Of a stretch of DNA of 64,000 nt, positions 37,833 through 47,297 are shown in pieces. The stretch is from positions 2,760,001-2,824,000 of the forward strand of contig NZ_CP110389.1 in assembly GCF_026015985.1 (NCBI RefSeq), written 5' to 3'. The notes under the pieces are model-generated. The model searched no databases. It was given only the letters and a program-made list of their open reading frames with translations, and had not been told where the DNA came from. Position 1 is the stretch's first letter. The number at the start of each line of letters is the position of its first letter. Source of the DNA: Rhodopseudomonas sp. P2A-2r (GTDB lineage: Bacteria > Pseudomonadota > Alphaproteobacteria > Rhizobiales > Xanthobacteraceae). A program made the position numbers and the translations under genes.

Positions 37833-40469
37833 ATGTACTCCTACGCGACGTCTACGATCGAAGCGTCAGACCTCGGCCTGATGGCGCTTGAGCGAGCGGA
37901 TGATGCCGTGGTGATCATCGATGGCGATTATCATGTGCGTTACTTCAATGCCGCCGCGGAATCGATGTGGGGGCTGAAGCGGAACGAGGTTCTCGGTCGC
38001 GATGTCGGCTGCCTGGGGATCGATGCACTGCGCCAGCCGATGCCGATTCCTTTCTATTGCAGTGTCGACGGACCCGTCGGGATACCGCAATTCCGTGCCG
38101 AGATCGGCATCGTACGCAAGGACGGTCGTCGGATCCCCGCAGAGCTGGCTATGTCGCAGGGCGAGCAAGGCGGCGAGCACTGCACAATTGCCTTCGTTCG
38201 GGACATCACCACGAAGGTTGAAAATCGCGAACGGCGGGCGCTTCTCTCGTTGATCGCTGACAGGACCAACCGTGTGGTGGTCGTCACCGATCCCACCTAT
38301 CACATCATGTACACGAATGCCGCCTTCGCGGATCTGTTCGGTTATCCGCCGGAGGAGGCGCAGGGCCAGCTGGCGCCCAAGCTGTTGCTGGGCCGCTATA
38401 GCGACCGCACGACACTGGCCCGCATCGGACGCTGCATCAAGGAAGAGGGCGGCGAGGAGGAGATCCTCGTCTACAACAGGAACGGCGACGAAATCTGGAT
38501 CTCGGTCAGGGTGGAAGCGTTCCGCAATGCGAGCGGACAAATCACCCATGTGTTTGCGCTGGTGACAGATATCTCCGAGACCAAACAATTGCGCGCGCTG
38601 CAGCAGCTCACCCTGAGCGCGCTCGCCGATGAAATGCCCATCACCGAAATCGCCGATCGCCTGTGCAGGCTTGTCGAGAAGATTGCGCCCGATGTGGTGT
38701 CCTCGCTGCTCCACGTCGACGCCGGCGGATTGATTCATCCGCTGGGCGGTCCCAGCCTTCCGGAGGACTATTCCCAGTCATTGGAGGGTGTCGCAATCGG
38801 TCCGGACATGGGCTCCTGTGGAACGGCCGCGTTCTACGGTCGGCCCGTCCTCGCAATCGATATCGACACCGATCCGCGCTGGCAGCCCTACAAGGCCCGT
38901 CCGCTTCAAGTCGGCCTGCGCGCTTGCTGGTCTTCCCCGATCAAGGCGAAGAACGGTCGCGTGATCGGAACCTTCGCTTTCTATTTCAGAGAATGCCGGC
39001 CGCCCAGTCGCTGGCATCAGCGCATCATCGATGCCTGCGTGTATCTCGGCTCGCTCGTGATTGAGCGCAAGGAAGCGCGCTCCCAGATCGCGCGGCTCGC
39101 CTACTACGATACGTTGACCGGATTGCCCAATCGTACGCGCCTACGCGATCTGATTGCCGAAGCGATTGAAGGGTGTCCCGCCGGACGGCATGTGGCGCTC
39201 GCGTTCCTCGACGTCGACAATTTCAAGGACGTCAACGATACGCTCGGTCACTCCGCCGGCGACGACGTCCTGGTGGAATTCGCACGGCGCCTGCGCGCGC
39301 ACGTTCGTCCGGGCGACATGCTCGGTCGCCTCGGTGGCGACGAGTTCGTGATCGTGATGCCGAATTGCGAAGGGCGCGAGGCGGGAGAGGTCGCTTCAAC
39401 GGTCGCCGAGGCCATGCTGGTTCCGCTCGAGATCGGAGTGCGGCAGGTGGCGATGTCGGCGAGCATCGGCATCAGCCTCTATCCGGACAATGCGTCGGAC
39501 ATCGACACGCTGATCAAGCAGGCGGATGCGGCGATGTACCAGGCCAAGCGCGCCGGGCGTTCCACCTATCGCTTCTACAGTGCCGACATGAACGGGGGCG
39601 GTCAGGAAAGAATCGTCTACAGCGCGGCGTTGCGCGCCGCGATTGCGAACGATGCGCTTGAACTCCACTATCAACCGCAGATCCGAACTTCGGATGGTGC
39701 GATCCATGGCGTCGAGGCCCTGGCCCGCTGGCATGATCCGGTGCTCGGCACGGTCTCGCCGGCCAAATTCATCCCGCTGGCCGAGGAGTGCGGACTGATT
39801 GAGCAGGTCGCGCTTTGGTCGATCCGCCAGGCCTGTCGCCAACTGGTCGCGTGGCGCGCTGCCGGGCTGGATATTCCCTGCGTCTCGGTCAATCTGTCGC
39901 CCATCAACTTCCAGAATGCGGAGCTGGCCCCGATCGTTGCCGGAATCCTGGCGGAGTTCGGTCTGCCGCCGGAGGCGCTGATGCTGGAGGTGACCGAAGG
40001 GGTGGTGCAGAACGAGCGTTCGCAGGCCATCGAGACGATGATGGCGCTCCGCACGCTTGGCGTCGGGCTGTCGCTTGACGACTTCGGCACCGGCTATTCG
40101 AGCCTCAGCCGGCTGGCGCATCTGCCGATACGCGAACTCAAGATCGACCGCAGCTTCATGCATGATCTGGAGACTGCCGCCTGTGCGCGGGCGCTGGTGA
40201 CCGCCGTCGTCCGCTTTGGGCAAAGCCTGCAAATGACCGTGGTCGCTGAAGGGGTAGAAACCGAAGGACAGTTCCAGCTGCTCGCAGAGTTAGGGTGCGA
40301 CGTGGTCCAGGGATTTCTTTATGCCCCGGCGCTGTCGCCCGCCGCCTTCGGTCGCTGGCTGCTCGACCACAGCGCATCGCGGGCAGGCGTGCTGCTGCGC
40401 GGAATCGAACAATCCCTTTCTGTGCCGGCGATCGACGCTCGCCCGGCGCGTCGAAGCTCCGGCGGTTGA
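37833..40469 (+). CDS. PAS-PAS-GAF-GGDEF-EAL cyclic-di-GMP enzyme (DosP-like architecture)
   Basis: An 878-residue soluble protein with no signal or membrane segment. PAS1 covers ~15-130 (ADDAVVIIDGDYHVRYFNAA), PAS2 ~145-260 (VVVVTDPTYHIMYTNAAFAD), a GAF-like domain ~275-415, GGDEF ~425-585 with intact LGGDEF near 501, and EAL ~600-855 with intact VEALARW near 627, NLS and DDFGTGYSSLSRL metal/loop-6 residues. Both catalytic motifs look functional, so it may make and degrade c-di-GMP; in E. coli DosP, of the same layout, the EAL activity dominates under heme-oxygen control. The heme-ligand His region of DosP PAS1 reads RQPMPIPFYC here, so heme binding is doubtful. Confidence 0.9.
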   Translation: MYSYATSTIEASDLGLMALERADDAVVIIDGDYHVRYFNAAAESMWGLKRNEVLGRDVGCLGIDALRQPMPIPFYCSVDGPVGIPQFRAEIGIVRKDGRRIPAELAMSQGEQGGEHCTIAFVRDITTKVENRERRALLSLIADRTNRVVVVTDPTYHIMYTNAAFADLFGYPPEEAQGQLAPKLLLGRYSDRTTLARIGRCIKEEGGEEEILVYNRNGDEIWISVRVEAFRNASGQITHVFALVTDISETKQLRALQQLTLSALADEMPITEIADRLCRLVEKIAPDVVSSLLHVDAGGLIHPLGGPSLPEDYSQSLEGVAIGPDMGSCGTAAFYGRPVLAIDIDTDPRWQPYKARPLQVGLRACWSSPIKAKNGRVIGTFAFYFRECRPPSRWHQRIIDACVYLGSLVIERKEARSQIARLAYYDTLTGLPNRTRLRDLIAEAIEGCPAGRHVALAFLDVDNFKDVNDTLGHSAGDDVLVEFARRLRAHVRPGDMLGRLGGDEFVIVMPNCEGREAGEVASTVAEAMLVPLEIGVRQVAMSASIGISLYPDNASDIDTLIKQADAAMYQAKRAGRSTYRFYSADMNGGGQERIVYSAALRAAIANDALELHYQPQIRTSDGAIHGVEALARWHDPVLGTVSPAKFIPLAEECGLIEQVALWSIRQACRQLVAWRAAGLDIPCVSVNLSPINFQNAELAPIVAGILAEFGLPPEALMLEVTEGVVQNERSQAIETMMALRTLGVGLSLDDFGTGYSSLSRLAHLPIRELKIDRSFMHDLETAACARALVTAVVRFGQSLQMTVVAEGVETEGQFQLLAELGCDVVQGFLYAPALSPAAFGRWLLDHSASRAGVLLRGIEQSLSVPAIDARPARRSSGG

Positions 40470-40529
40470 TACAGTGGCGGCGCATCTTGTCCGCGACCAG
40501 GGTTCTGCCCGAGGCTGAAACCGGAGCTA

Positions 40530-41780
40530 CTAGCTGAGCACGCCGACGATGGCGCCCATCAGACAGGTGGTCAGCGTGCCCGACACGATCGACTTGAGCC
40601 CGAGCGCGTTGATCTCGTCGCGGCGTGCCGGCGCCATGGTGCCGAGGCCTCCGATCATGATGCCGAGGCTGGCGAAATTGGCGAAGCCGCACAGCGCATA
40701 AAGCATGATCAGGCGCGAGCGCGGGCTCAGCGCATCGGGCGCGAGTTTGCTGAAGTCGAGATAGGCGATCAACTCGTTGAGCACGGTCTTGGTGCCCATC
40801 AGAGCTCCGGCCGTGACCGCCTCATTCCATGGCAGGCCGAGCAGCCAGCACACCGGCGCCATGGCGATGCCGAGCATCCGCTGCAGCGAGATTGCGGCGC
40901 CGCCAACATGTGGCAGCAGGCCGAGCAGGGCGTTGGCGAGATAGACCAGCGCCACCAGCACCAGCAGCAGCGCGATGATGTTGATCAGCAGCTCGACGCC
41001 GCCCGCGGTGCCCCTGACGATCGCATCCATGGTGCCCGAGGCGCCCATCTCGGGATCGGTCAGCGCGCCGCCGGTGCGACGCCGGTCGGTCTCCGGCACC
41101 ATGATCAGGCTGACCAGGATCGCGGCCGGTGCACCGAGCACCGAGGCTATCACGAAATGCGCGGCAGCATCGGGAATCAGCGGCGCCAGGAAGGTCGCGT
41201 AGAGCACCAGCACGGTGCCGGCGATGCCGGCCATGCCGCCGGTCATCACTAGGAACAGCTCGCTGCGGGTGAGTTGATTGAGATAGGGCCGGATGAACAG
41301 CGGCGCCTCGACCATGCCGAGGAACACATTGGCGGCGGTGGACAACCCGACCGCACCGCCGACGCCCAGCGTGCGCTCCAGCAGCCACGCCATGCCGCGC
41401 ACCACCGGTGGCAGCACGCGCCAGTAGAACAGCAGGGTGGTCAGCACGCTCATCACCAGCACGATCGGCAGCGCCTGGAACGCGAGCACGAAATCCGCCC
41501 CGGGTGTCTTGAGGTCGAACGGCAGCGCGCCGCCGCCGAGATAGCCGAACACGAACGAGGTGCCGGCCCGCGACGCCGCCGAGATCATGCTGACGGCGTC
41601 ATTGATGACGCCGAAGGCGTGGGCGACAATCGGGATTTTCAGCAGTACGATCGCGGTGACGAAGGTGGCGACGAGGCCGATGGCGGCTTGTTTAAGCGAC
41701 ACCTTGTTGCGGTTTTCGCCAAGCGCCCAGGCGATGCCGAGCAGCGCCAGCACGCCGAACGCCGATTGCAATTGCAGCAT
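40530..41780 (-). CDS. nupC: Concentrative nucleoside transporter (NupC/CNT family)
   Basis: A 416-residue membrane protein. ATG 41780 (MLQLQSAFGVLALLGIAWAL) is chosen because the family begins there; the open frame upstream lacks a membrane-protein start. CNT features are FVFGYLGGGALPF (~98-110), the core gate NVFLGMVEAPLFIRPYLNQL (~183-202), then ELFLVMTGGMAGIAGTVL, and the conserved C-terminal NELIAYLDF and YALCGFANFASLGIMIGGLG. It imports nucleosides with Na+ or H+. No nucleoside-catabolic genes adjoin. Confidence 0.92.
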   Translation of the reverse strand: MLQLQSAFGVLALLGIAWALGENRNKVSLKQAAIGLVATFVTAIVLLKIPIVAHAFGVINDAVSMISAASRAGTSFVFGYLGGGALPFDLKTPGADFVLAFQALPIVLVMSVLTTLLFYWRVLPPVVRGMAWLLERTLGVGGAVGLSTAANVFLGMVEAPLFIRPYLNQLTRSELFLVMTGGMAGIAGTVLVLYATFLAPLIPDAAAHFVIASVLGAPAAILVSLIMVPETDRRRTGGALTDPEMGASGTMDAIVRGTAGGVELLINIIALLLVLVALVYLANALLGLLPHVGGAAISLQRMLGIAMAPVCWLLGLPWNEAVTAGALMGTKTVLNELIAYLDFSKLAPDALSPRSRLIMLYALCGFANFASLGIMIGGLGTMAPARRDEINALGLKSIVSGTLTTCLMGAIVGVLS

Positions 41781-42048
41781 GAAGCCCCCGATGCCGCGGC
41801 GATGATACCCGGGCAGGACACGTCTTGCAAAGATGGTGCCGACGATGAGGGCGAAGACAAATGAAGCGGGCTCGCCAGATCGTTGAAAAAACCTGGCGTC
41901 GCAGTGCGGATAGCTCAAACATGCTGAGCTGCCGTGGGTGGCAAAGCGGCGTCATCCACAGATATCGGAGAGAAAAACAGAGCGACTGCGTGGGGCTGAG
42001 TTTGCCGCCTCGCCCAGGGCTCGTCGCTTTCTGGGCGAGGCCGGTCCA

Positions 42049-42411
42049 TCACCGGCTCCGATGGTCTCTCACAATCGGCTGCGTGCGATGGTCGCGCACG
42101 ACGTTCGTGGCCGGCGGCCGTCGATGATCTCGCGTGCTCGGCGGTGCCGCCGCAGGAGGCAGGCGATCGGTGCGACGGTTGCTCACGTCAATCGGCTTTT
42201 TGCTTCCGCCCAATGTGCGGCCGATCACCACGCCGCCCAACCCTCCGGCGGCACGTCCCGCAGCCCCTACGGCGCCGCCTATCGAACCCAAAACGCTGTG
42301 TCTGTTGGTCGCCGCGCTGGCCGTAGACGCGCCGGCGACGTGGAAGGAGACGACTGCGACAATAGCTGCGCCTCCTGCAAAGCTTCGCACCAAGTTGATG
42401 GTTTTATTCAT
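42049..42411 (-). CDS. Small secreted protein with Arg-Asp-His repeats, unknown
   Basis: A 120-residue protein from ATG 42411. A signal peptide (SFAGGAAIVAVVSFHVAGAS, cleavage near ASA) precedes a Gly/Ala-rich segment (GSIGGAVGAAGRAAGGLGG) that could insert in a membrane. The C-terminal ~50 residues are basic with RDHR repeated three times. No domain is recognised. The start has only a weak ribosome site. It is probably a real envelope-associated small protein because the signal peptide is clear, but no function can be proposed. Confidence 0.55.
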   Translation of the reverse strand: MNKTINLVRSFAGGAAIVAVVSFHVAGASTASAATNRHSVLGSIGGAVGAAGRAAGGLGGVVIGRTLGGSKKPIDVSNRRTDRLPPAAAPPSTRDHRRPPATNVVRDHRTQPIVRDHRSR

Positions 42412-42672
42412 GTCATGAAATTCCCGCTCGTGTTGAACACTGGCGAGAATGAAGTCGGAATTTCTCTCGGTCGCGTCGTCCGTTCGGAGGATGGCCGGCG
42501 AAAATGCCTCGCATCCCGCACGCCCCTGCGGCGTGATCACTTTCATACGCAGCAGAGGAGGGGACGACTGCTCCCAGAAGAAAATAGGCTCAGGCTCTGC
42601 GGTGCACCACTGTCGCTGCACGATGGCAGCGCACCGCGCCGTGTCGACAAAGACTTTCGGTCTCCCTGAAGT

Positions 42673-43431
42673 TTACCCCCGCCCGACGAACGGCATCTTC
42701 GTTGCCATCACCGTCATGAACAGCACGTTGGCGTCGAGCGGCAGGCCGGCCATATAGGCGACGGCGTCGCCGACGGCCTTGGCGTCCATGCGCGGCTCCT
42801 GCTTGGAGGTGCCGTCCGGCTGCAGCACGCCGGGCCCGTTGACCATGCGGTCGGTCATCGGCGTGGCGGCATTGCCGATGTCGACCTGGCCGACCGCGAT
42901 GTCATAGGCGCGGCCGTCGAGGTTGCTGGCTTTGGTCAGGCCGGTGATGGCGTGCTTGGTCGAGGTGTAGGCGGCGGAGAACGGCCGCGGCGCATGCGCC
43001 GAGATCGAGCCGTTGTTGATAATGCGGCCGCCGCGCGGGGTCTGGTCTTTCATGATGCGGAAGGCGTGCTGGGTGCACAGGAACGGCGCGGTCAGGTTGG
43101 TGTTCACCACCGCCTGCCACTGCTCAAGGCCGAGATCCTCGAACGGCAGCGGCGGCGCGCCCATGCCGGCATTGTTGAACAGCACGTCGAGCCGGCCATA
43201 GGTGTCCATGGTTTTGGCGAACAGTGCGGCGATCGAGGCGGGGTCGGCCATGTCGGCGGAGACGGGCAGGCTCTTGCCGCCTTCGGCTTCGCCGAGCTTC
43301 TGGGTTTCCTGCAGCATCTCCAGCCGGCGGCCGGCGAGCACCACGGTGAAGCCGGCCTTCATCAGTGCCATTGAGGCGGCGCGGCCCACGCCTGTGCCGG
43401 CGCCGGTGACGAGTGCAATCCTGGTGGTCAT
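42673..43431 (-). CDS. Short-chain dehydrogenase/reductase
   Basis: A 252-residue classical SDR with [10 protein letters not shown] (~10-19), NNAGMG (~88-93) and catalytic Ser and YTSTK (~155-159) intact. The second strand ends GRRLE, where the first Arg suggests NADP preference. The C-terminal part ([20 protein letters not shown]) is typical of clavaldehyde-dehydrogenase-like SDRs. It starts 19 bases after the GNAT gene in the same direction and may be the last gene of the Anbu run. Substrate unknown. Confidence 0.88.
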   Translation of the reverse strand: MTTRIALVTGAGTGVGRAASMALMKAGFTVVLAGRRLEMLQETQKLGEAEGGKSLPVSADMADPASIAALFAKTMDTYGRLDVLFNNAGMGAPPLPFEDLGLEQWQAVVNTNLTAPFLCTQHAFRIMKDQTPRGGRIINNGSISAHAPRPFSAAYTSTKHAITGLTKASNLDGRAYDIAVGQVDIGNAATPMTDRMVNGPGVLQPDGTSKQEPRMDAKAVGDAVAYMAGLPLDANVLFMTVMATKMPFVGRG

Positions 43432-43450
43432 CAGTTTCTTCCTGTTGTTC

Positions 43451-43978
43451 TTATGGTCGTTTACGGCTCATGAAGCAGGCGTGTTCGTCGTAGCTTCGCA
43501 ATTGCCGGTCGAGGTCGGGGTCGACGATCACGGTGTCGAACCCCTGCCGGCGCCAAAAATGTACTGAATTGCCGACCGCAACAAGGGTGATGTTCGGCAG
43601 CTGCAGGTCGGCCGCGTGGGCCGCCAGAACATCGACGATGGCCGCGGCGGCGCCCGACCCGCGCGCCGCCGGCAGCAGCGCCAGATCGTGGATGTAATAG
43701 GTCGACGGCGGCAGCGCCGGCCTGTCGAGGCGGGTGTTGAGCCGGGGCGGCCGTGCGAATTGCCAGGGATGGCTGATGACATAGCCGACCGGGGCGTCTG
43801 CGCCTTGCAGCACGAAGCAACCGGCGGGATGGTGCGTCAGCCGATCGGCGAACACGGTTTCGTCTTCGGGGTAGGCGACGTGAACGAGGTCGGCGAGCGC
43901 CTTCACCGCGGGCAGGTCCGTTGCGGTCATCGGGCGCCATTGCAGCAGACCCGGCGGCATCGGTTCGCTCCGGCTCAC
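43451..43978 (-). CDS. GNAT-family N-acetyltransferase
   Basis: A 175-residue GNAT protein beginning at GTG 43978, overlapping the Anbu stop by four bases (GTGA). It shows [20 protein letters not shown] at the start, beta4 [20 protein letters not shown] with the pyrophosphate-binding R/Q-xx-G-x-G/A loop as RGSGAA (~112-117), and [16 protein letters not shown] near the end. Coupling to the Anbu peptidase suggests acetylation of the peptide, amine or amino-acid product handled by that cluster; this is inference from position only. Confidence 0.87.
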   Translation of the reverse strand: MSRSEPMPPGLLQWRPMTATDLPAVKALADLVHVAYPEDETVFADRLTHHPAGCFVLQGADAPVGYVISHPWQFARPPRLNTRLDRPALPPSTYYIHDLALLPAARGSGAAAAIVDVLAAHAADLQLPNITLVAVGNSVHFWRRQGFDTVIVDPDLDRQLRSYDEHACFMSRKRP

Positions 43979-44721
43979 GTCTCGTTCTTGTAAGGCGGCC
44001 GTGGGATATTGTGGTGGGCCTGGCGCAGCGCCGCCGACCAGCGCGAGCGCAGGTCGTGGAAATAGGGCTCGCCGGCCTCGATGCGGTGGTTGAGGTCGGC
44101 ATCGCAGACATCGGTGCGCACCACCAGAACGTCGATCGGCAGGCCGACGCCGAGATTCGAGCGCATGGTCGAATCCATCGAGATCAGGCCGGTCTTCAGC
44201 GCCTCATAGAGCTCGACCTCGTAATGCATGGCGCGATCGAGCACCGGCTTGCCGTATTTGTGCTCGCCGATCTGCAGATACGGCGTGTCGGTGGTGCACT
44301 CGATGAAGTTGCCGGCCGGATAGATCATGAACAGCCGCATCTTGCCGCCCTTGATCTGGCCGCCGAGCAGGAACGAGACGTTGAAGTTGATGTCCTCGGA
44401 TTCCAGCGCCTCACCTTCGGTGGCGTTGACGTGGCGGATGGCGCGGCCGATGCGCTGTGCGGCCTGGAACATGGTCGGTGCGTTGACCAGGGTCTCGCGC
44501 TCGCCGGTGGTCGGGTTGTCGATGCCCTCGCTCAGGGTCGACAGCACCGACTGGCTGATCGCCAGATTGCCGGCGGAGGCCACCGCCATGACGCGATCGC
44601 CGGGCTGGTTGAAGATGTGCAGCTTGCGGAAGGTCGAGACGTTGTCGAGCCCCGCATTGGTGCGCGTGTCCGCGATCATCACCAGGCCGTCCCGCACCAG
44701 AATTCCGCAACAATAGGTCAT
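43975..44721 (-). CDS. Anbu proteasome-like N-terminal-nucleophile hydrolase
   Basis: A 248-residue Ntn-hydrolase of the Anbu (ancestral beta-subunit) family. After removal of Met the chain starts TYCCGILVRDGLVMIAD: Thr1 is the predicted nucleophile, with Asp17 and a Lys near 32 completing the usual triad. Later motifs IADTRTNAGLDNVSTFRKLH and FLLGGQIKGGKMRLFMIYPA fit Anbu rather than HslV. ATG 44721 is chosen so that Thr follows Met; the frame is open 16 codons further up. Anbu forms open spiral rings in characterised species, and its substrate is unknown. Genes for an ATP-grasp, alpha-E and transglutaminase protein upstream are its usual partners; here a lyase and a GNAT are added. Confidence 0.93.
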   Translation of the reverse strand: MTYCCGILVRDGLVMIADTRTNAGLDNVSTFRKLHIFNQPGDRVMAVASAGNLAISQSVLSTLSEGIDNPTTGERETLVNAPTMFQAAQRIGRAIRHVNATEGEALESEDINFNVSFLLGGQIKGGKMRLFMIYPAGNFIECTTDTPYLQIGEHKYGKPVLDRAMHYEVELYEALKTGLISMDSTMRSNLGVGLPIDVLVVRTDVCDADLNHRIEAGEPYFHDLRSRWSAALRQAHHNIPRPPYKNET

Positions 44722-44813
44722 CGAAGGTCCTTGCCCGACCAGAGGGTCGACAGAACACTGATAGGTCATTCAGACGGCGCGTAAAACCCCCGGAATGCTG
44801 GCTTCCGTCCGCT

Positions 44814-46316
44814 TTACGGCGCCCCGAGCCGCGCGAAATCCCGATCCAGCCCGGCCAGCGCGCCGTCGATGCGCTGCCGCCTTGCCTTGATCCACTGATC
44901 CTGCTCGGCCAGCGACTGCTTCGCTTCGGCCACCATCCGCGCCATCTCGGCGGGCTGCGGCCCACCGGCGGTCGCGCGATGGCGGATGATCGCCACCGGG
45001 TCCAGCGCCGCGCGGAACTCAGCCTCGCTCATAGGCAGTTCGCCGCCGGCCACCTTCATCTCTGTCAGCGTCGTGGCAAAGATCTGCCGGGCCTCCTGAT
45101 AGGGGAAATCGCTCGGCCGGATATCGTGCGCCTTGCCGTAATCGACGACCTCCGAGGCGAAATGATGCCCGACGCGGAACGGCAGCTTGTATTGCCGCAT
45201 CAGCACATCGGCCACTTCCTGGGATGCGGTCCAGTCGCTGTTTAATTCTTCCAGCGCACGTTCCGGATTGACCACCAGCGCGCCGAGGATGCGGTCCCAA
45301 CCGGCCAGCACGCGCGTGGCGCCGCCGACCACCGCGGCATTGTCGCCGACGTTCTTGGCATCGTTCATGCCCGGCGGAATGTTATGCGCCTGGATGGCGC
45401 GACCGATCCCCAGCGATACGACGTTGGAGGCCTGCCCGCGCACGTCGTTGAGCAGCCCGGGATTGCGCTTCTGCGGCATGGCGCTGGAGACATAGGTGTT
45501 GCCGCCGCCTTCCTGAAGCAGGATCCAGGGGCGCGGCTGGGCGTATTGCACCATGACGTCCTGAATGTAGGCGCCGGCATGGAGGGCGATCGCGGTGGTC
45601 ACCGCGCCGAGCTCGACCGGGATTTCGGTGGCGGAGATCTGCGCGGCGTCATAGGCATTGTCCACGGTCGCGGCAAAACCGAGGTAATTGGCCATGCGGG
45701 GGCGGTTGAGCGGCCAGCTCGTGCCGTTCAGCACGGTGGTGCCCATCGGCGAACGGTCGAGCCGGGCGTAGAACTGGCGCAGCCGCTCGGCATCGCGCTG
45801 CAGGCCCGCCACATGGCCGAGCAGATAGTGCCCGTAGCTGTTGGGCTGGGCCGCGACGCCGTTGGTGTAATTGGGGACGATGGTGCCGGCATGTTTTTCG
45901 GCGAGTGCCACCATGGTGGCGGTCGTCTTGCGCAGCTGCTCGGCCAGGGTCAGTACCTCGTCGCGGATGATGGCGGCGCGCACAGTGGCCAGCATGTCCT
46001 GGCTGGAGCGGCCGGCATGCAGCAGCGTGGCCTCGACGCCGGCAGCCTCGATCAGCAGTGGCTCGAAGGTGATGACCAGGGTGGGCCGCTTGCCGCCTGG
46101 CTGCTCGCCGGCCTGCAGCACCGTGCGCAATCCGGCCGCGATACGCGGCGCCACCGCGCGATCCAGCAGGCCCTCGTCGGTATTGATGACGGCGCTGGCC
46201 TTGTTGATCTCGCCCAGCCAGAAGAACTCGTCACGCCTGGGTCCGGATTGCGCATCGGCCCCGACGGCTGTGAACGACATCAATAGCGCTGCAAGGCAGC
46301 TTGCCGTCTTCTGCAT
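44814..46316 (-). CDS. Exported fumarase/aspartase-superfamily lyase (argininosuccinate-lyase-like)
   Basis: A 500-residue enzyme. ATG 46316 gives a clean Sec signal peptide (ASCLAALLMSFTAVGADAQ); using the upstream ATG would bury it. The core follows the aspartase/fumarase fold: the first conserved region around GVEATLLHAGRSSQDM (~90-105), the second NGTSWPLNRPRM region, and the signature SSAMPQKRNP near residue 277. A fumarase-superfamily lyase carrying a signal peptide is uncommon, since characterised members are cytosolic. It lies between the transglutaminase (103 bases upstream) and Anbu (92 bases downstream). The substrate is likely an N-substituted amino dicarboxylate or related amine, inferred from the family. 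Confidence 0.85.
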   Translation of the reverse strand: MQKTASCLAALLMSFTAVGADAQSGPRRDEFFWLGEINKASAVINTDEGLLDRAVAPRIAAGLRTVLQAGEQPGGKRPTLVITFEPLLIEAAGVEATLLHAGRSSQDMLATVRAAIIRDEVLTLAEQLRKTTATMVALAEKHAGTIVPNYTNGVAAQPNSYGHYLLGHVAGLQRDAERLRQFYARLDRSPMGTTVLNGTSWPLNRPRMANYLGFAATVDNAYDAAQISATEIPVELGAVTTAIALHAGAYIQDVMVQYAQPRPWILLQEGGGNTYVSSAMPQKRNPGLLNDVRGQASNVVSLGIGRAIQAHNIPPGMNDAKNVGDNAAVVGGATRVLAGWDRILGALVVNPERALEELNSDWTASQEVADVLMRQYKLPFRVGHHFASEVVDYGKAHDIRPSDFPYQEARQIFATTLTEMKVAGGELPMSEAEFRAALDPVAIIRHRATAGGPQPAEMARMVAEAKQSLAEQDQWIKARRQRIDGALAGLDRDFARLGAP

Positions 46317-46419
46317 GTTTCCTCGCTTTTGACGGCGCTTGGCCGCGCCTTTCATTCGACGGTCGCGTCTCCCGGCGGCGGCGCCCAGGCATCGATCAAC
46401 CGTCAGGGGAACGATCGTA

Positions 46420-47257
46420 TCAGGACTGGCTCTGCCACTGTCCCTGTCGTCCAGCCTGGTCGACCTTCACCGAAACCGACAGGGTTTCCATGCCGCCGCC
46501 ATAGCGGGTGCCGCGCACCGGCGCGGCGCCGAGATAATCCAGCCCGATGGCGACGCGAGCATGGGCGTCGGTGGTGCAGATGGCGTTGGCGGGATCGAAG
46601 CCGACCCAGCCGAGATTCGGTACATAGGCCTCGGCCCATGCATGGCCGGCCTGCTGGTCCACCATGCCGTCGCCGCGCAAGAAATGGCCGGCGACGAAAC
46701 GGGCCGGCACCCCGCCCGAACGGGCGCAGGCAATGAAGATGTGGGCGTAGTCCTGGCACACGCCGCGCTTGCCGGCGAAGGCCTCGATGGCCGAGGTCCC
46801 GGTATTGGTCGGGTCGCCGTCGAAGGTCATGTGCTCGTTGATCTGCATCATCAGCGCATGCAAGAAACTCAGCACGTCGTTGTCGGTTTCGGTGCGCAGC
46901 TCGCGGGCGAACGCCGCCATCGCCGTGTTGGTCTCGGTCAGATCGGTCGAGCGCAGGAAGAAGCTCGGCGGGAATCGTTCGTCGGTGCCTTTCAGCACGC
47001 CGCCGGTGTCCTGGGTTTCAACGAGGCCCTCGACATTGATGGTGAGGTCGGAGATCGGCCCGTGGGTCAGCACGTGGGTGACGTTGCCGTAGGCGTCCTC
47101 ATGCAGGTCGAGCCGCGAGATCGGTGGAGACGTCGATCTGCCATTCGGCGACATACTGGCCGTCGTGGCTGCCCGGCGTCATGCGCAGGATCTGGATCAC
47201 GCCGGAGGCCGGCGGCTCATAGCGATAGGTCGTCGTATGGGCAATTCGCAGGCGCAT
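46420..47257 (-). pseudogene. Transglutaminase-like protein of the Anbu cluster, one-base frameshift
   Basis: The restored protein is 278 residues. It has the bacterial transglutaminase N-terminal beta domain (MRLRIAHTTTYRYEPPASGV) and a papain-like core with catalytic Cys in AGKRGVCQDYAHIFIACARS, His in AGHAWAEAYVPNLGWVGFDP and the following Asp. The frame from ATG 47257 stops early because of one extra base at about 47120 (GAGATC where GAGTC restores TDSRLDLHEDAYGN); the rest is open from 47154. Members of this family in Anbu operons are predicted peptidases or transamidases. It lies 40 bases after the alpha-E gene. Confidence 0.87.
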
Positions 47258-47297
47258 GACAGAATTCCGAGATCGGGCTTGAGCGACGAAAACTAGC

